Part shown: positions 27,962 to 37,545 of the stretch, one piece after another
How positions within the stretch are numbered: the stretch's first letter is position 1
How the letters are laid out: every line of letters starts with the position of its first letter
Assembly (NCBI RefSeq): GCF_002056295.1
Contig: NZ_CP020100.1
Coordinates: 3,433,501-3,497,500 of the forward strand
Source of the DNA: Halopseudomonas phragmitis
Lineage (GTDB): Bacteria; Pseudomonadota; Gammaproteobacteria; Pseudomonadales; Pseudomonadaceae
Length of the DNA: 64,000 bases
Direction of reading: 5' to 3'
The notes under the pieces: model-generated
Database searches by the model: none
Seen by the model: only the letters and a program-made list of their open reading frames with translations
Told to the model about the DNA's origin: nothing
Position numbers and translations under genes: made by a program

Positions 27962-30415
27962 ATGCAGCCCACCGCCTGTTATCACTGTGGTGAGCCGGTT
28001 CCGGCCGGCGCACCCTGGACCTGTGACATTCTCGGCCAACCACGCACCATGTGCTGCCCGGGTTGCCAGGCGGTCGCCGAGGCGATCATCGCCGGCGGGC
28101 TGGAATCCTATTATCGCCACCGCACCGACAATGCCAGCAACCCCGAAGCCCTGCCCCGGGTACTGCAGGACGAGCTGGAAATGCTCGACCGCGCCGACAT
28201 TCAGCAGCGCTATGTTGAAACCCACGGCGATCAGCAGCAGATCCAGCTACTGGTCGAAGGCATCAGTTGCGCCGCCTGTGGCTGGCTGATCGAAAAGCGT
28301 CTGGGCCAGCTCGACGGCGTTACCGACGTCAGCCTCAACCTCGGCAATCATCGCCTGAGTCTGAGCTGGCTTCCCGAGCAGACCCGTCTGTCGAGCCTGC
28401 TGGCCGAACTCAAGCGCATCGGCTACGTCGCTCATCCCTACGAAGCCGACAAGGCCAGTGAACAGATCAAGCAGGAAAATCGCCGTTACCTGAGACGCCT
28501 GGGCCTGGCCGGGTTGATGTTCATGCAGGTGATGATGGCGACCATGGCGCTGTCCCCGGAGTTCAATCAGGACCTATCGGCGGAAATGACCATTCTGCTA
28601 CGCTGGATCAGCCTGATCATGACCACCCCGGTGGTGTTTTACAGTTGCGCGCCCTTCTTCCAGGGTGCCTGGCGTGACCTGCACAACCGTCGACTGAGCA
28701 TGGATGTGTCGGTATCGCTGGCCATTGGCGGCGCCTATCTGGCCGGCATCTGGGCCACCGTGACCCACACCGGAGAGGTGTATTTCGACTCGGTGACCAT
28801 GTTCGCCTTCTTCCTGCTGGCTGGTCGCTATCTGGAACGCCGGGCCCGGCAGCGCACCGTCGAAAGCACCGCGAAACTGGTCAACCTGCTGCCGCCCAGC
28901 GCCATCCGCATCGACACCGACGGCCAGTCGCAGCGGATCATGCTCGACGAAATCCGCCCCGGCGACCTGCTGGAGGTCAAGCCCGGTGAAAGCATTCCGG
29001 CTGACGGCGTGATTGAGCAGGGCGTCAGCAGTATCAACGAGTCCGCCCTGTCTGGCGAATACCTGCCGCTGGCCAAGCGTAGCGGCGATGCAGTCACAGC
29101 CGGCACCCTGAATGTTGAAGGTCCCCTGCGTATCCGGGTCGGCGCGGTCGGTGAACAGACCCGGCTGTCTGCCATTGTCCGCCTGCTCGAACGAGCCCAG
29201 GCAGACAAGCCACGACTGGGCCAACTGGCCGATCAGGTCGCGCAATACTTCCTGCTGATCGTACTCAGCGCCTCCGTGATCATTGGCGGCATCTGGTGGT
29301 GGGTGGCCAATGCCGACACGGCCTTCTGGATCGTGCTGGCCATGCTGGTTGCCACCTGCCCCTGCGCCCTGTCACTGGCCACGCCTACCGCCCTGACCAC
29401 TGCCACCGGCAGCCTGCACAAACTGGGCCTGCTGGTGACTCGCGGCCACGTACTCGAAGGGCTGACCAAAATCGACACAGTGGTGCTGGACAAGACCGGT
29501 ACGCTGACCGAAGGACGCATGACCCTGGAACGGGTCCAGCCCTTCCCCGGCCACGATGGCGATCGTGCACTGGAACTGGCCCGCCGTCTTGAAACCCGCT
29601 CCGAGCACCCGATTGCCCGCGCCTTTGGTCGCAGCCTGGAACCGGCTGAAACCGTAGAGAATCATCCCGGACAAGGGCTTGAAGGCATCTGCGATGGCCT
29701 GACCCTGCGAATCGGCAAGCCCGAATTCGTTGCCGCTCTGAGCGGTTTGCCTGCTCCGGCACTCCCCGACCAACCCGGTCAGTGGCTGCTATTGGGCGAC
29801 CAGCAAGGGCCGCTGGCCTGGTTCGTACTCAACGACCGCCTGCGCAACGACGCCCCAGAGCTGATCAGCGGGCTCAAGGCACGCGGGCTGGACGTCGTGC
29901 TGCTGTCCGGCGATCACGATCAGGTAGTCCAGCGTATGGCCCGGACTCTCGGTATCGAACAGGCCATCGGCAACGCCAGCCCGGACGACAAGCTGGCCTG
30001 GGTCCAGCAACGCCAGAACCAGGGCGCCAATGTGCTGATGCTCGGTGATGGTGTCAACGACGTACCGGTGCTGGCCAGCGCCAACATTTCGGTAGCCATG
30101 GGCGAAGCCTCTGACCTGGCCAAAACCAATGCCGATGCGGTCTTGCTCAGCAGCCACCTGAATGTCTTGCTGCAGGCACTGGACGGCGCCCACCGGACCC
30201 GGCGTATCATGATCCAGAACCTGTTCTGGGCCAGTGCCTACAATGCCGGCATCCTGCCCCTGGCAGCCCTGGGCTGGGTCACCCCGGCCCTGGCTGCTCT
30301 GGGGATGTCCGCCAGCTCGCTGCTGGTAGTACTCAATGCCCTGCGCCTGACCCGCCTGAAAGTCCGCCCGGCCAGCCCGGCAGTAGCGCCGCTGGGCCAG
30401 GAGAAGCTCGCATGA
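27962..30415 (+). CDS. ccoI: Copper-exporting P1B-type ATPase for cbb3 assembly
   Basis: Moves Cu(I) to the periplasm for CuB of CcoN. It is 817 aa. The Cys-rich N-terminus (CYHCGEPVP, then CCPGCQAVAEAI) is followed by an HMA domain with SCAACGW, membrane helices, the ion-binding CPC (Cys466, Cys468), the phosphorylated Asp510 in DKTGTLTEG, and the hinge GDGVNDVPVL. The N-terminal zinc-ribbon-like segment separates the FixI/CcoI group from detoxifying CopA. It overlaps ccoS by four bases. Confidence 0.96.
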   Translation: MQPTACYHCGEPVPAGAPWTCDILGQPRTMCCPGCQAVAEAIIAGGLESYYRHRTDNASNPEALPRVLQDELEMLDRADIQQRYVETHGDQQQIQLLVEGISCAACGWLIEKRLGQLDGVTDVSLNLGNHRLSLSWLPEQTRLSSLLAELKRIGYVAHPYEADKASEQIKQENRRYLRRLGLAGLMFMQVMMATMALSPEFNQDLSAEMTILLRWISLIMTTPVVFYSCAPFFQGAWRDLHNRRLSMDVSVSLAIGGAYLAGIWATVTHTGEVYFDSVTMFAFFLLAGRYLERRARQRTVESTAKLVNLLPPSAIRIDTDGQSQRIMLDEIRPGDLLEVKPGESIPADGVIEQGVSSINESALSGEYLPLAKRSGDAVTAGTLNVEGPLRIRVGAVGEQTRLSAIVRLLERAQADKPRLGQLADQVAQYFLLIVLSASVIIGGIWWWVANADTAFWIVLAMLVATCPCALSLATPTALTTATGSLHKLGLLVTRGHVLEGLTKIDTVVLDKTGTLTEGRMTLERVQPFPGHDGDRALELARRLETRSEHPIARAFGRSLEPAETVENHPGQGLEGICDGLTLRIGKPEFVAALSGLPAPALPDQPGQWLLLGDQQGPLAWFVLNDRLRNDAPELISGLKARGLDVVLLSGDHDQVVQRMARTLGIEQAIGNASPDDKLAWVQQRQNQGANVLMLGDGVNDVPVLASANISVAMGEASDLAKTNADAVLLSSHLNVLLQALDGAHRTRRIMIQNLFWASAYNAGILPLAALGWVTPALAALGMSASSLLVVLNALRLTRLKVRPASPAVAPLGQEKLA

Positions 30416-30642
30416 CCGTACTCTACGTTCTGGTCCCCATTGCCGTTGTATTGGTGATCGTCGCCATCTGGGTATTTTCCTGGGCAGTCAACAGCGGCCA
30501 GTACGATGACCTCGACGGCCCGGCCCACAGCATCCTGTTCGACGACGAAGATCCGGCTCACCTCAAGGCCCTGCAGGAACACAACCCGGCCGAGCCCGAT
30601 GCTGCGAATACCGAGGACGACCCCGAGAAACCGCAGACATGA
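30412..30642 (+). CDS. ccoS: cbb3 oxidase maturation protein CcoS
   Basis: A 76-aa protein with one helix (about 3-24) and an acidic tail. The conserved motif SGQYDDLDGPAHSILFDDE is diagnostic. CcoS is required to put heme b and copper into the oxidase. It overlaps ccoI and the next gene by four bases each. Confidence 0.95.
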   Translation: MTVLYVLVPIAVVLVIVAIWVFSWAVNSGQYDDLDGPAHSILFDDEDPAHLKALQEHNPAEPDAANTEDDPEKPQT

Positions 30643-31370
30643 TTGAGCTGCTACCGCTACTGCTGACCGCACTGGCCCTGGGCCTGCTCGGTGGCGGACA
30701 CTGCATCGGCATGTGTGGCGGACTGATGGGCGCCCTGACCCTGGCGATTCCCGCCGAGCAGCGCCACGGCTGGCGGCTGTGGCGCGTATTGCTTGGTTAC
30801 AATTTTGGCCGCATCTCCAGCTACGCGCTGGCCGGCGCACTGGCCGGCAGCTTTGGCTGGCTGCTGCACAGTCTTGGCCTGGGAATCTGGCTGCGCCTGC
30901 TGGCTGGCCTGATGCTGATCGCCATGGGCTTGTATCTGGCCAACTGGTGGGCTGGGCTGACCCGGGTTGAAGCCCTCGGCCGACGACTCTGGCGCCACTT
31001 GGAACCCCGCGCCCGACGCCTGCTGCCAGTCACCCGCGCCCGTCAGGCCCTGGCACTTGGCGCGCTGTGGGGCTGGTTGCCATGTGGTCTGGTCTACAGC
31101 ACCTTGATCTGGGCCAGCAGCCAGGGCAGTGCCGGATTATCGGCCAGCCTGATGCTGGCCTTCGGTCTGGGCACGCTGCCAACCCTGCTGGTGACCGGGC
31201 TGGCCGCCGAACGGATGATGGCCCTGCTACGCCAACGCCAGGTCCGCATCAGCGCCGCCCTGCTGGTGATTCTGTTCGGCCTCTGGACCTTGCCCGGCCC
31301 ACACCACGGCTGGTTGACGGGTCATGGCAGCCATGACAGCGCCAGCCACAGCAGCAGTCATAGCCACTGA
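30639..31370 (+). CDS. SafE/TauE-like (UreH_2-type) membrane protein
   Basis: A 243-aa membrane protein with about six helices and the family mark GGGHCIGMCGG near residues 16-26. Such proteins follow ccoS in many Pseudomonas. The Cys/Met pattern and the His-rich C-terminus (HGSHDSASHSSSHSH) suggest metal handling, probably copper, which is an inference. In P. aeruginosa hemN and one more gene lie between this gene and anr; here anr comes next after 89 bp. Confidence 0.85.
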   Translation: MIELLPLLLTALALGLLGGGHCIGMCGGLMGALTLAIPAEQRHGWRLWRVLLGYNFGRISSYALAGALAGSFGWLLHSLGLGIWLRLLAGLMLIAMGLYLANWWAGLTRVEALGRRLWRHLEPRARRLLPVTRARQALALGALWGWLPCGLVYSTLIWASSQGSAGLSASLMLAFGLGTLPTLLVTGLAAERMMALLRQRQVRISAALLVILFGLWTLPGPHHGWLTGHGSHDSASHSSSHSH

Positions 31371-31459
31371 TGGCATACACCCATTAAGCCATGGCAGAGC
31401 GGTGACGCTTGTTGTAGGCTTGCACATATCAGGATCACTACCCTTTTGGACGCCCCCTC

Positions 31460-32191
31460 ATGACTGACGCTCTCAAACTGCGAGCCCTGCCCGAAGCCCA
31501 CTGCAAGGACTGCAGCCTGGCCACCATGTGCCTGCCTCTGTCACTGCAAAGCGAAGAAATGGACATGCTCGACAGCATTGTCAAACGTGGTCGGCCCCTG
31601 AAGAAAGGTGAGATGCTGTTCCGTCAGGGTGATGCCTTCAGCTCGATCTACGCCCTGCGTTCCGGTGCGATCAAGACCTTCAGCCTGTCCGATAGCGGTG
31701 AGGAGCAGATCACCGGCTTCCACCTGGCCAGCGAGCTGATCGGCCTGTCCGGCATGGACAGCGAGCGTTACCCGGTTTCAGCCGTAGCCCTGGAAACCAC
31801 CTCGATCTGCGAAATCCCCTTCAGCCGTCTGGACGACCTGACTGCCAGCATGCCGCTGCTGCGCAAGCAGGTCATGCGCCTGATGAGCCGCGAGATTCGT
31901 GACGACCAGCAGATGATGCTGCTGCTGTCGAAGAAAACCGCCGACGAGCGCATCGCTACCCTGCTGATCAACCTGTCAGCACGCTTCCGTGCCCGTGGCT
32001 ACTCGGCCAAGTCGTTCCGCCTGGCGATGTCACGCAACGAGATCGGTAACTACCTGGGGCTCGCAGTGGAAACCGTGTCCCGGGTGTTTACCCGCTTCCA
32101 GCAGCAAGGTCTGATCGCTGCCGACGGCAAGCAGATCGACATTCTGGACCATACCCAACTCTGTGCACTGGCCGGTGGCCAGCTCGATTGA
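31460..32191 (+). CDS. anr: Anaerobic regulator Anr (Fnr family)
   Basis: Oxygen-sensing transcription activator. It is 243 aa with the cluster cysteines Cys15, Cys18, Cys24 ([11 protein letters not shown]) and Cys117 (TSICEIP), a cAMP-type beta-roll, and the [29 protein letters not shown] with the Fnr-type contact residues E, S, R. Close to P. aeruginosa Anr. Likely targets in the window are usp and possibly ccoN. I see no Anr box upstream of anr itself. Confidence 0.97.
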   Translation: MTDALKLRALPEAHCKDCSLATMCLPLSLQSEEMDMLDSIVKRGRPLKKGEMLFRQGDAFSSIYALRSGAIKTFSLSDSGEEQITGFHLASELIGLSGMDSERYPVSAVALETTSICEIPFSRLDDLTASMPLLRKQVMRLMSREIRDDQQMMLLLSKKTADERIATLLINLSARFRARGYSAKSFRLAMSRNEIGNYLGLAVETVSRVFTRFQQQGLIAADGKQIDILDHTQLCALAGGQLD

Positions 32192-32215
32192 CCGCCTTGC
32201 AGGATCGATTGCCCC

Positions 32216-32761
32216 ATGATTTTTGACGAGTACACCATCAAGTCGCTGATCCGCCCGGTGCCGGACTTCCCCAAGCCCGGCGTGGTGTTCCGCGACATTA
32301 CCCCGCTCTACCAGTCACCACGGGCCATGCGCATGGTTGCCGACAGCCTGATCCAGCGCTATGTCGAGTCCCCGGTGACCCATATCGGCGCAATTGATGC
32401 GCGCGGTTTTCTGCTCGGAGCAGTCCTGGCCTATGAGCTGAACAAGCCGCTGGTACTGTTCCGCAAGGCCGGCAAACTACCGGCCGACACCCTCAGCGAG
32501 AGCTATACCTCCGAGTATGGCGAATGTCATATTGAGGTACAGCGTGACGCCCTGCACGGTGGCGAACAGGTACTGCTGCTGGATGATCTGATCGCCACCG
32601 GCGGAACCTTCCTGGCTGCCGCCCGTCTGATCAAACAACTCGGTGCGGAAGTCTACGAAGCCGCCGCCATCATTGATCTGCCCGACCTGGGTGGCTCGCG
32701 GCGCATGCAGGACGCAGACATCCCGACCTTCACCCTGTGCGCCTTCGAAGAAAACGAGTAA
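32216..32761 (+). CDS. apt: Adenine phosphoribosyltransferase
   Basis: Salvages adenine to AMP with PRPP. It is 181 aa. The PRPP loop [14 protein letters not shown] and the N-terminal [20 protein letters not shown] are family marks. It follows anr by 24 bp as in P. aeruginosa, and is followed by a 7-bp GC hairpin at 32769-32790. Confidence 0.97.
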   Translation: MIFDEYTIKSLIRPVPDFPKPGVVFRDITPLYQSPRAMRMVADSLIQRYVESPVTHIGAIDARGFLLGAVLAYELNKPLVLFRKAGKLPADTLSESYTSEYGECHIEVQRDALHGGEQVLLLDDLIATGGTFLAAARLIKQLGAEVYEAAAIIDLPDLGGSRRMQDADIPTFTLCAFEENE

Positions 32762-32768
32762 ACCTTCT

Positions 32769-32790
32769 GCCCGCCTCGTCCGGGGCGGGC
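32769..32790 (+). terminator. Hairpin after apt
   Basis: GCCCGCC (32769-32775) pairs with GGCGGGC (32784-32790) around an eight-base loop. No T-run, so either a weak terminator or an RNA-stabilising stem. Confidence 0.45.
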
Positions 32791-32819
32791 TCGCCAACCT
32801 GTTAGCCTGACCGGATACC

Positions 32820-33689
32820 ATGAGTACGACCCTAAACGCGACCCAACCCTGGCGCCAGCGCCTGGCGGAGTGGATTGAAAGCCCCCGCAGTCAATTTCTG
32901 ATCATGGCCCTGATCATCGTCAATGCGGTGATTCTCGGCCTGGAAACCGCACCCAGCGTCATGCAGCACTGGGGCGGCCTGCTGAGTCGGCTCGACCAGT
33001 TGATCCTGGGCATTTTCGTCATCGAGATCAGTCTGCGCTTCATCGCCCATGGCTGGCGGCTGCTACGCGACCCCTGGGGTCTGTTCGACACCCTGGTGAT
33101 CGTCATTGCCCTGATTCCAGCTTCCGGCCCGCTGGCAGTACTGCGCGCCCTGCGGGTACTGCGGGTGTTGCGCCTGATCTCGATCGTGCCCAGCATGAAA
33201 ATCGTGGTGCAATCGCTGCTGTCGGCCCTGCCGGGCATGGGCAGCATCATGGCGCTGATGGGGCTGGTGTTCTACGTCGCGGCGGTGATCGCCACCCAAC
33301 TGTTCGGCGAACAGTTCCCGGACTGGTTCGGCACCCTGGGTGCCAGCCTCTATACCCTGTTCCAGGTCATGACTCTGGAGAGCTGGTCCATGGGTATCGT
33401 GCGTCCGGTGATGGAAGCCTATCCGCTGGCCTGGTTGTACTTCGTACCGTTCATCCTGATCGCCACCTTCATGATGCTCAACCTGTTCATCGCTGTGATC
33501 GTCGATGCGATCCAGAACCAGCGTGAGCGGGTCGCCGCCAGCAAGGCCGCCAGCCAGGGCAAGACTGTTGAGCCGGCCGAACCGCACCACTCCAGCCTGT
33601 CCGGCGCCAACCAGGAACTGCTACTTGAGGAAGTACGGCAAATGCGCGCCGAACTGAGATCTCTGCGTGACCAACTCGGGGAACGCTGA
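32820..33689 (+). CDS. Voltage-gated sodium channel, NaChBac family
   Basis: A 289-aa channel subunit that forms homotetramers. S1-S4 span about residues 25-120. S4 has four arginines every third residue (R109, R112, R115, R118; RALRVLRVLRL). The pore filter is TLESWS (185-190), matching the Na+ filter TLESWA/S of NaChBac, NavAb and NavMs. A C-terminal coiled coil (about 262-285) follows S6. Na+ selectivity is known for the family; role here could be pH or motility homeostasis, which is an inference. The downstream MFS start overlaps by 23 bases. Confidence 0.93.
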   Translation: MSTTLNATQPWRQRLAEWIESPRSQFLIMALIIVNAVILGLETAPSVMQHWGGLLSRLDQLILGIFVIEISLRFIAHGWRLLRDPWGLFDTLVIVIALIPASGPLAVLRALRVLRVLRLISIVPSMKIVVQSLLSALPGMGSIMALMGLVFYVAAVIATQLFGEQFPDWFGTLGASLYTLFQVMTLESWSMGIVRPVMEAYPLAWLYFVPFILIATFMMLNLFIAVIVDAIQNQRERVAASKAASQGKTVEPAEPHHSSLSGANQELLLEEVRQMRAELRSLRDQLGER

Positions 33690-34863
33690 AGCGCTGATTG
33701 AACACGGCACGCCAGCCTACCGGCGTGCCTGTCTGGCCCTGGTAATCGCCTCACTGGTGGTATTCGCCAACCTCTATGCCCTGCACCCACTGCTACCACT
33801 GATCGCCAGCCAGTATCAGGTCTCGGTATTGCAGGCTGGTAACGCCTTCACCCTGACCAGCCTGACCCTGGGACTGGCGCTGCTCATTCTCGGACCGCTG
33901 TCCGATGCGATTGGTCGGCGCGCTCTGCTGCTCGCCGGCCTGAGCGCCACCGCACTACTGACTCTGTGCATGGCCCTGGCGGACAACTTCACCACCCTGC
34001 TCTGGCTGCGCGCAGCTCTGGGCCTGGCCCTGGCCGTACTACCCGCCACCGCTGTGGCTTACCTTGGCGACAGCATGAGCCGCACCGCACTGGTCGGCGC
34101 AGTCGGTCTGTACATCAGCGGCAATACTCTGGGCGGGGCCGGTGGGCGTCTGGTCGGAGGCCTGATCGCCGATCACCTGGGGCTACAGGCGGTCTTCATT
34201 CTGGTTGGCGGAGTCAGTCTTGGCGCCGTGCTACTGATCGCCTGGCTGCTACCACAGCCCCGCGCCTTCTGCCCGCAACCACTGTCACTGAGCAACGTGC
34301 TTGGCAACTTCCGCCGGCACCTCGGCAACTCAGCGCTGTGGCCAGCCTTTCTGCTCGGAGGTCTCAACTTCCTGGTGTTCATCAACCTCTACACCTACCT
34401 GACCTTTCGCCTCAGCGCACCACCCTGGGCATTGGGCGCCACCGCCCTGGGGCTGCTGTTTCTGACCTATCTGGGCGGCACCTTCTCGGCCATGCTGTCA
34501 GGGCGCTTTGGCATGCGGCAGATTCCCAAGGGCATGGCCATTGGCGTACTGATTCTGTTGCTGGGCAGCCTGCTGACCCTCGCCGATCAGCTTGGCCTGA
34601 TCGTGCTCGGCCTGCTGGCCAACTCCTTTGGGTTCTTCCTCACCCATTCACTGGCCAACACCTGGGTCAACCAGCATGCCGAGTCGGCCAAAGCCAGCGC
34701 CACCTCTCTGTATTCGGTCTGTTACTACCTGGGCGCGGCCATCGGCATTTTTTATCTGGAGCCCTTCTGGCGCCTGGGCGGCTGGCTCTGGGTAGTCATC
34801 GGCGGGCTGCTGGTATTACTGGTCAACCTGATACTGATTGCCTATCTGTATCGCCAACAGTGA
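33667..34863 (+). CDS. MFS transporter, YnfM-like
   Basis: A 398-aa permease with 12 predicted helices. Motif A (LGPLSDAIGRRALLLAG) follows helix 2. The N-terminus AYRRACLALVIASLVVFANLYALHPLLP resembles YnfM and related DHA1 drug/metabolite carriers. The GTG at 33667 overlaps the channel gene by 23 bases; no downstream start fits the first helix better. Substrate is unknown. Confidence 0.85.
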   Translation: MTNSGNAEALIEHGTPAYRRACLALVIASLVVFANLYALHPLLPLIASQYQVSVLQAGNAFTLTSLTLGLALLILGPLSDAIGRRALLLAGLSATALLTLCMALADNFTTLLWLRAALGLALAVLPATAVAYLGDSMSRTALVGAVGLYISGNTLGGAGGRLVGGLIADHLGLQAVFILVGGVSLGAVLLIAWLLPQPRAFCPQPLSLSNVLGNFRRHLGNSALWPAFLLGGLNFLVFINLYTYLTFRLSAPPWALGATALGLLFLTYLGGTFSAMLSGRFGMRQIPKGMAIGVLILLLGSLLTLADQLGLIVLGLLANSFGFFLTHSLANTWVNQHAESAKASATSLYSVCYYLGAAIGIFYLEPFWRLGGWLWVVIGGLLVLLVNLILIAYLYRQQ

Positions 34864-34968
34864 GAACCCGGTTCTGGACCTTAACCCTCAGGTTTCCTAT
34901 TATCGACCGGCCTGACAATAACAACACGTAGCGCCGACAGAGCGCCACCCAATAGCAGGAGCCACGGC

Positions 34969-35613
34969 ATGCCGACCACCACCTTGCCGCCAGACACCCG
35001 GTTGTTGTTGATCGACGACCACCAGATCTACCTTGACGGACTCAGCCTGACCCTTGGTCAACTATGCCGTGACGTCATTCTCGACCATGCTCGCACCGCC
35101 AGTCAGGCGGAAAGCCAGGTCAGCCAGCACAGCTACGACCTGATTCTGCTCGACCTGCAACTGCCCGACAGCAGCGGCCTGGCCCTGCTGCAAAAACTGC
35201 GCGAGCTGGACGGCGTCGTCCCCATCGCCATTCTCAGCGCCAGTACCAGCCCCAGCGACCTGAATGCTGCACTGCAACTGGGTGCCGCCGGCTTCATCAG
35301 CAAAACCGCCGACGGTCGCATGCTGCTCGATGCCGTTACCCGGCTGCTGTTTGGTGAACAGGTGGTGATTGCCAGCGAAAATCAACCGCTGGACCGACTC
35401 AGCAACGCCCGCGAACTGGGAGTAACCCCACGCCAACTGGAGATTCTTGATTTGCTGGCCGAAGGCTTGCCGAACAAGGCTATCTGTCAGCGCCTGTCGC
35501 TGTCCGAAGACACCGTCAAAACCCACCTCAAAGCGCTATTCGGCAGCCTTGACTGCCACAACCGCACCGAATGCGTAAGCAACGCCCGCCGCCTGGGGCT
35601 GGTCAGCTTTTGA
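34969..35613 (+). CDS. LuxR/NarL-family response regulator
   Basis: A 214-aa two-component regulator. The receiver domain has the acidic pair Asp16/Asp17 (IDDHQ), the phosphoacceptor Asp62 (ILLDLQLPDS), and Lys112 (ISKTADG). A C-terminal LuxR HTH (LTPRQLEILDLLAEG-like GVTPRQLEILDLLAEGLPNK split by loop, then SEDTVKTHLKALF) follows. Its 3' end overlaps the 3' end of the hybrid kinase on the other strand by 11 bases, so the two are probably a pair. Confidence 0.9.
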   Translation: MPTTTLPPDTRLLLIDDHQIYLDGLSLTLGQLCRDVILDHARTASQAESQVSQHSYDLILLDLQLPDSSGLALLQKLRELDGVVPIAILSASTSPSDLNAALQLGAAGFISKTADGRMLLDAVTRLLFGEQVVIASENQPLDRLSNARELGVTPRQLEILDLLAEGLPNKAICQRLSLSEDTVKTHLKALFGSLDCHNRTECVSNARRLGLVSF

Positions 35614-37393
35614 CCGGTAACAACCGTTGCAGTTGCCGGCGCAAACGCGCCGGCAACACCGGCTTGTAGATCATCTCGACATCAGCCAGACGCACGGCCT
35701 CGAGCAGAGTCTCACTGGTGTCAGCGGTAACCAGCAAAGCCGGCCCGGCATACAACTGCTGAGCCCTGAGCTGGCGGATAAACTGCAGACCGTCCAGCGA
35801 GCCTTCCAGGTGGAAATCACTCAACAGCAGATCGACCTCCAGCCCCGGCAGTGCCTGCATCGCCTGCTCGGCGCATTCAAAACCATGCACCTCACAGCCC
35901 CACTGGCGCAGCAGCAGCTCGGTCGCCTCGCGGTTGATCGCATCATTCTCCACCACCACTACCCGCCCCGACAGCCGCAAAGCCGGCAGCATCAGCCCGG
36001 CACCCGCCTGCTCCTCATGCCATTCAGCCTGTGGCACATCGAACCAGAAACGTGCACCCTGCCCCGGCGCCGACTGCACCCCTGACGGGTACTCCAGCAG
36101 GTGCATTAATTGCCGACAGATCGACAGCCCCAGCCCCACGCCCTTGTCCAGCGAGCGGGCCGGATTACGCAACTGGGTAAACTCATCGAAAATCCGCCCC
36201 TGCTCTTCTTCGCTCAAACCTATGCCGTCATCCACCACCGCCAGACGCAGGCTGTGCGGGCGGCGGCTGACCTCAATACGCACCTCGCTGGCCTGGGCAT
36301 GCATCAACGCATTGTTCAGATGATTGCGAATCAGCCGCTCAAGCAGCAGAGGGTCACTATTGACCGCCGCATAGCGGGGACAGCTCAGGCTCAGCCTGAC
36401 CCCGCGCTGGCGTGCGGTAGCCTCGACGCTGTCGAGCAAGCGCTGCAAAAACGGATTCAGATTGATGCTGCGTAGCTGCGGGTTGACCATCCCGACGCTC
36501 AACCGGGAAATATCCAGCAGCGAGCTGAGCATGTTCTGCAACAGACTGATCGAGTCGTTCAGCCGCCCCAGGGTACGACGCGCCTCAACATCCTGCACCC
36601 GCGCGTCCATGTGCTCGACAAACAGGCTCATGGCATGCAGTGGCTGACGCAAGTCATGGCTGGCAGTCGCCAGGAACCGGGTTTTGCTCTGGCTCTCGCG
36701 CTCGGCCCGGGTGCGGGCCGCATCCAGCAGGCGCTCGTTGAGATAGGCGCCGCGCAGCATGTGCTCATACAGGTAGGCACCCAGGCTACCGATCAAGGTG
36801 AACGAGCCAAAGAACAGCAGATGGCCAATCAACGCCGCCCGGCTGGCCCCAATCGCATACTCAGCACCGACAAAACTCAGCACGATGACCCACGAGCCAG
36901 CCACCGCATGACGCATCGGCAAGCCGAGCAGAAAGAATCCGGCCAGCAGGATCAGATACAGGCCGTCGTGGGTCACCGGGATCGGCCCATCGGCCAGCCG
37001 CCCGACAATGATCACCATCACCACCATCAGTCCGGCACAAACATAACCCAAAGTCGACACCGCAAAGGCTCGCACCGGCTCGACCCGGCCTGGTCGATTG
37101 GAATACCACAGGGTGAACATCACCAGCAGCAACACCGCCAGCCGCACCGGCACGGTAAGGCGGTGAACCATTTCAGGCAGAAACAGCAGATCGACCCAAA
37201 CGAACAGCAGCATGAAAGCAATGCAAGAGCCGCCAACCAGCCAGACCCGGCTGCACATCTTCACATGCAGGTAACGCAGAAAGCCGGATTCCAGCTCGGC
37301 ACTGAAACGCAGCCGGGTGTAGCCACGGCGCTGGGCCAGCAAGGCCGGCTCGTCAATCAACTCAGCACTTTGTGAGGTAGTAGAAGTGTGCAT
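35603..37393 (-). CDS. Hybrid sensor histidine kinase with C-terminal receiver
   Basis: A 596-aa membrane kinase. About six helices (residues 50-210) with almost no periplasmic domain precede the H box with His246 (ATASHDLRQPLH), the N box NHLNNALMHA, and G boxes DDGIGL and GVGLGLSI. The C-terminal receiver has Asp526 (LLLSDFHL). The sensing membrane domain suggests a membrane or quinone-related signal, which is an inference. Divergent from the 188-aa gene; convergent with the response regulator. Confidence 0.92.
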   Translation of the reverse strand: MHTSTTSQSAELIDEPALLAQRRGYTRLRFSAELESGFLRYLHVKMCSRVWLVGGSCIAFMLLFVWVDLLFLPEMVHRLTVPVRLAVLLLVMFTLWYSNRPGRVEPVRAFAVSTLGYVCAGLMVVMVIIVGRLADGPIPVTHDGLYLILLAGFFLLGLPMRHAVAGSWVIVLSFVGAEYAIGASRAALIGHLLFFGSFTLIGSLGAYLYEHMLRGAYLNERLLDAARTRAERESQSKTRFLATASHDLRQPLHAMSLFVEHMDARVQDVEARRTLGRLNDSISLLQNMLSSLLDISRLSVGMVNPQLRSINLNPFLQRLLDSVEATARQRGVRLSLSCPRYAAVNSDPLLLERLIRNHLNNALMHAQASEVRIEVSRRPHSLRLAVVDDGIGLSEEEQGRIFDEFTQLRNPARSLDKGVGLGLSICRQLMHLLEYPSGVQSAPGQGARFWFDVPQAEWHEEQAGAGLMLPALRLSGRVVVVENDAINREATELLLRQWGCEVHGFECAEQAMQALPGLEVDLLLSDFHLEGSLDGLQFIRQLRAQQLYAGPALLVTADTSETLLEAVRLADVEMIYKPVLPARLRRQLQRLLPVKS

Positions 37394-37424
37394 CCGCTCT
37401 ATACCATGGTCTTAGTTATTATCG

Positions 37425-37440
37425 TTATTGCATGCAGTAA
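37425..37440. promoter_or_regulatory. Palindrome between hybrid kinase and the 188-aa gene
   Basis: TTATTGCATGCAGTAA is a 16-bp palindrome with one mismatched pair, in the middle of the AT-rich 152-bp divergent region. A second AT-rich hairpin (AAAAACAG/CTGTTTTT, about 37472-37500) lies nearer the right-hand gene. Both are candidate operators or promoter structures. Confidence 0.35.
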
Positions 37441-37545
37441 TATAGCAACATAGGCTCAGGTGTAATCAATTTAAAAACAGTGCATTACCTGCTGTTTTTA
37501 TAGCTATCCTTTAGACTAGAACGCTAACTGAGCCAGGATGCCGCC

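Noticed and set aside
31371..31459. Anr box in front of anr
   Set aside because: TTGCACATATCAGG has only half-site likeness to TTGAT-N4-ATCAA.
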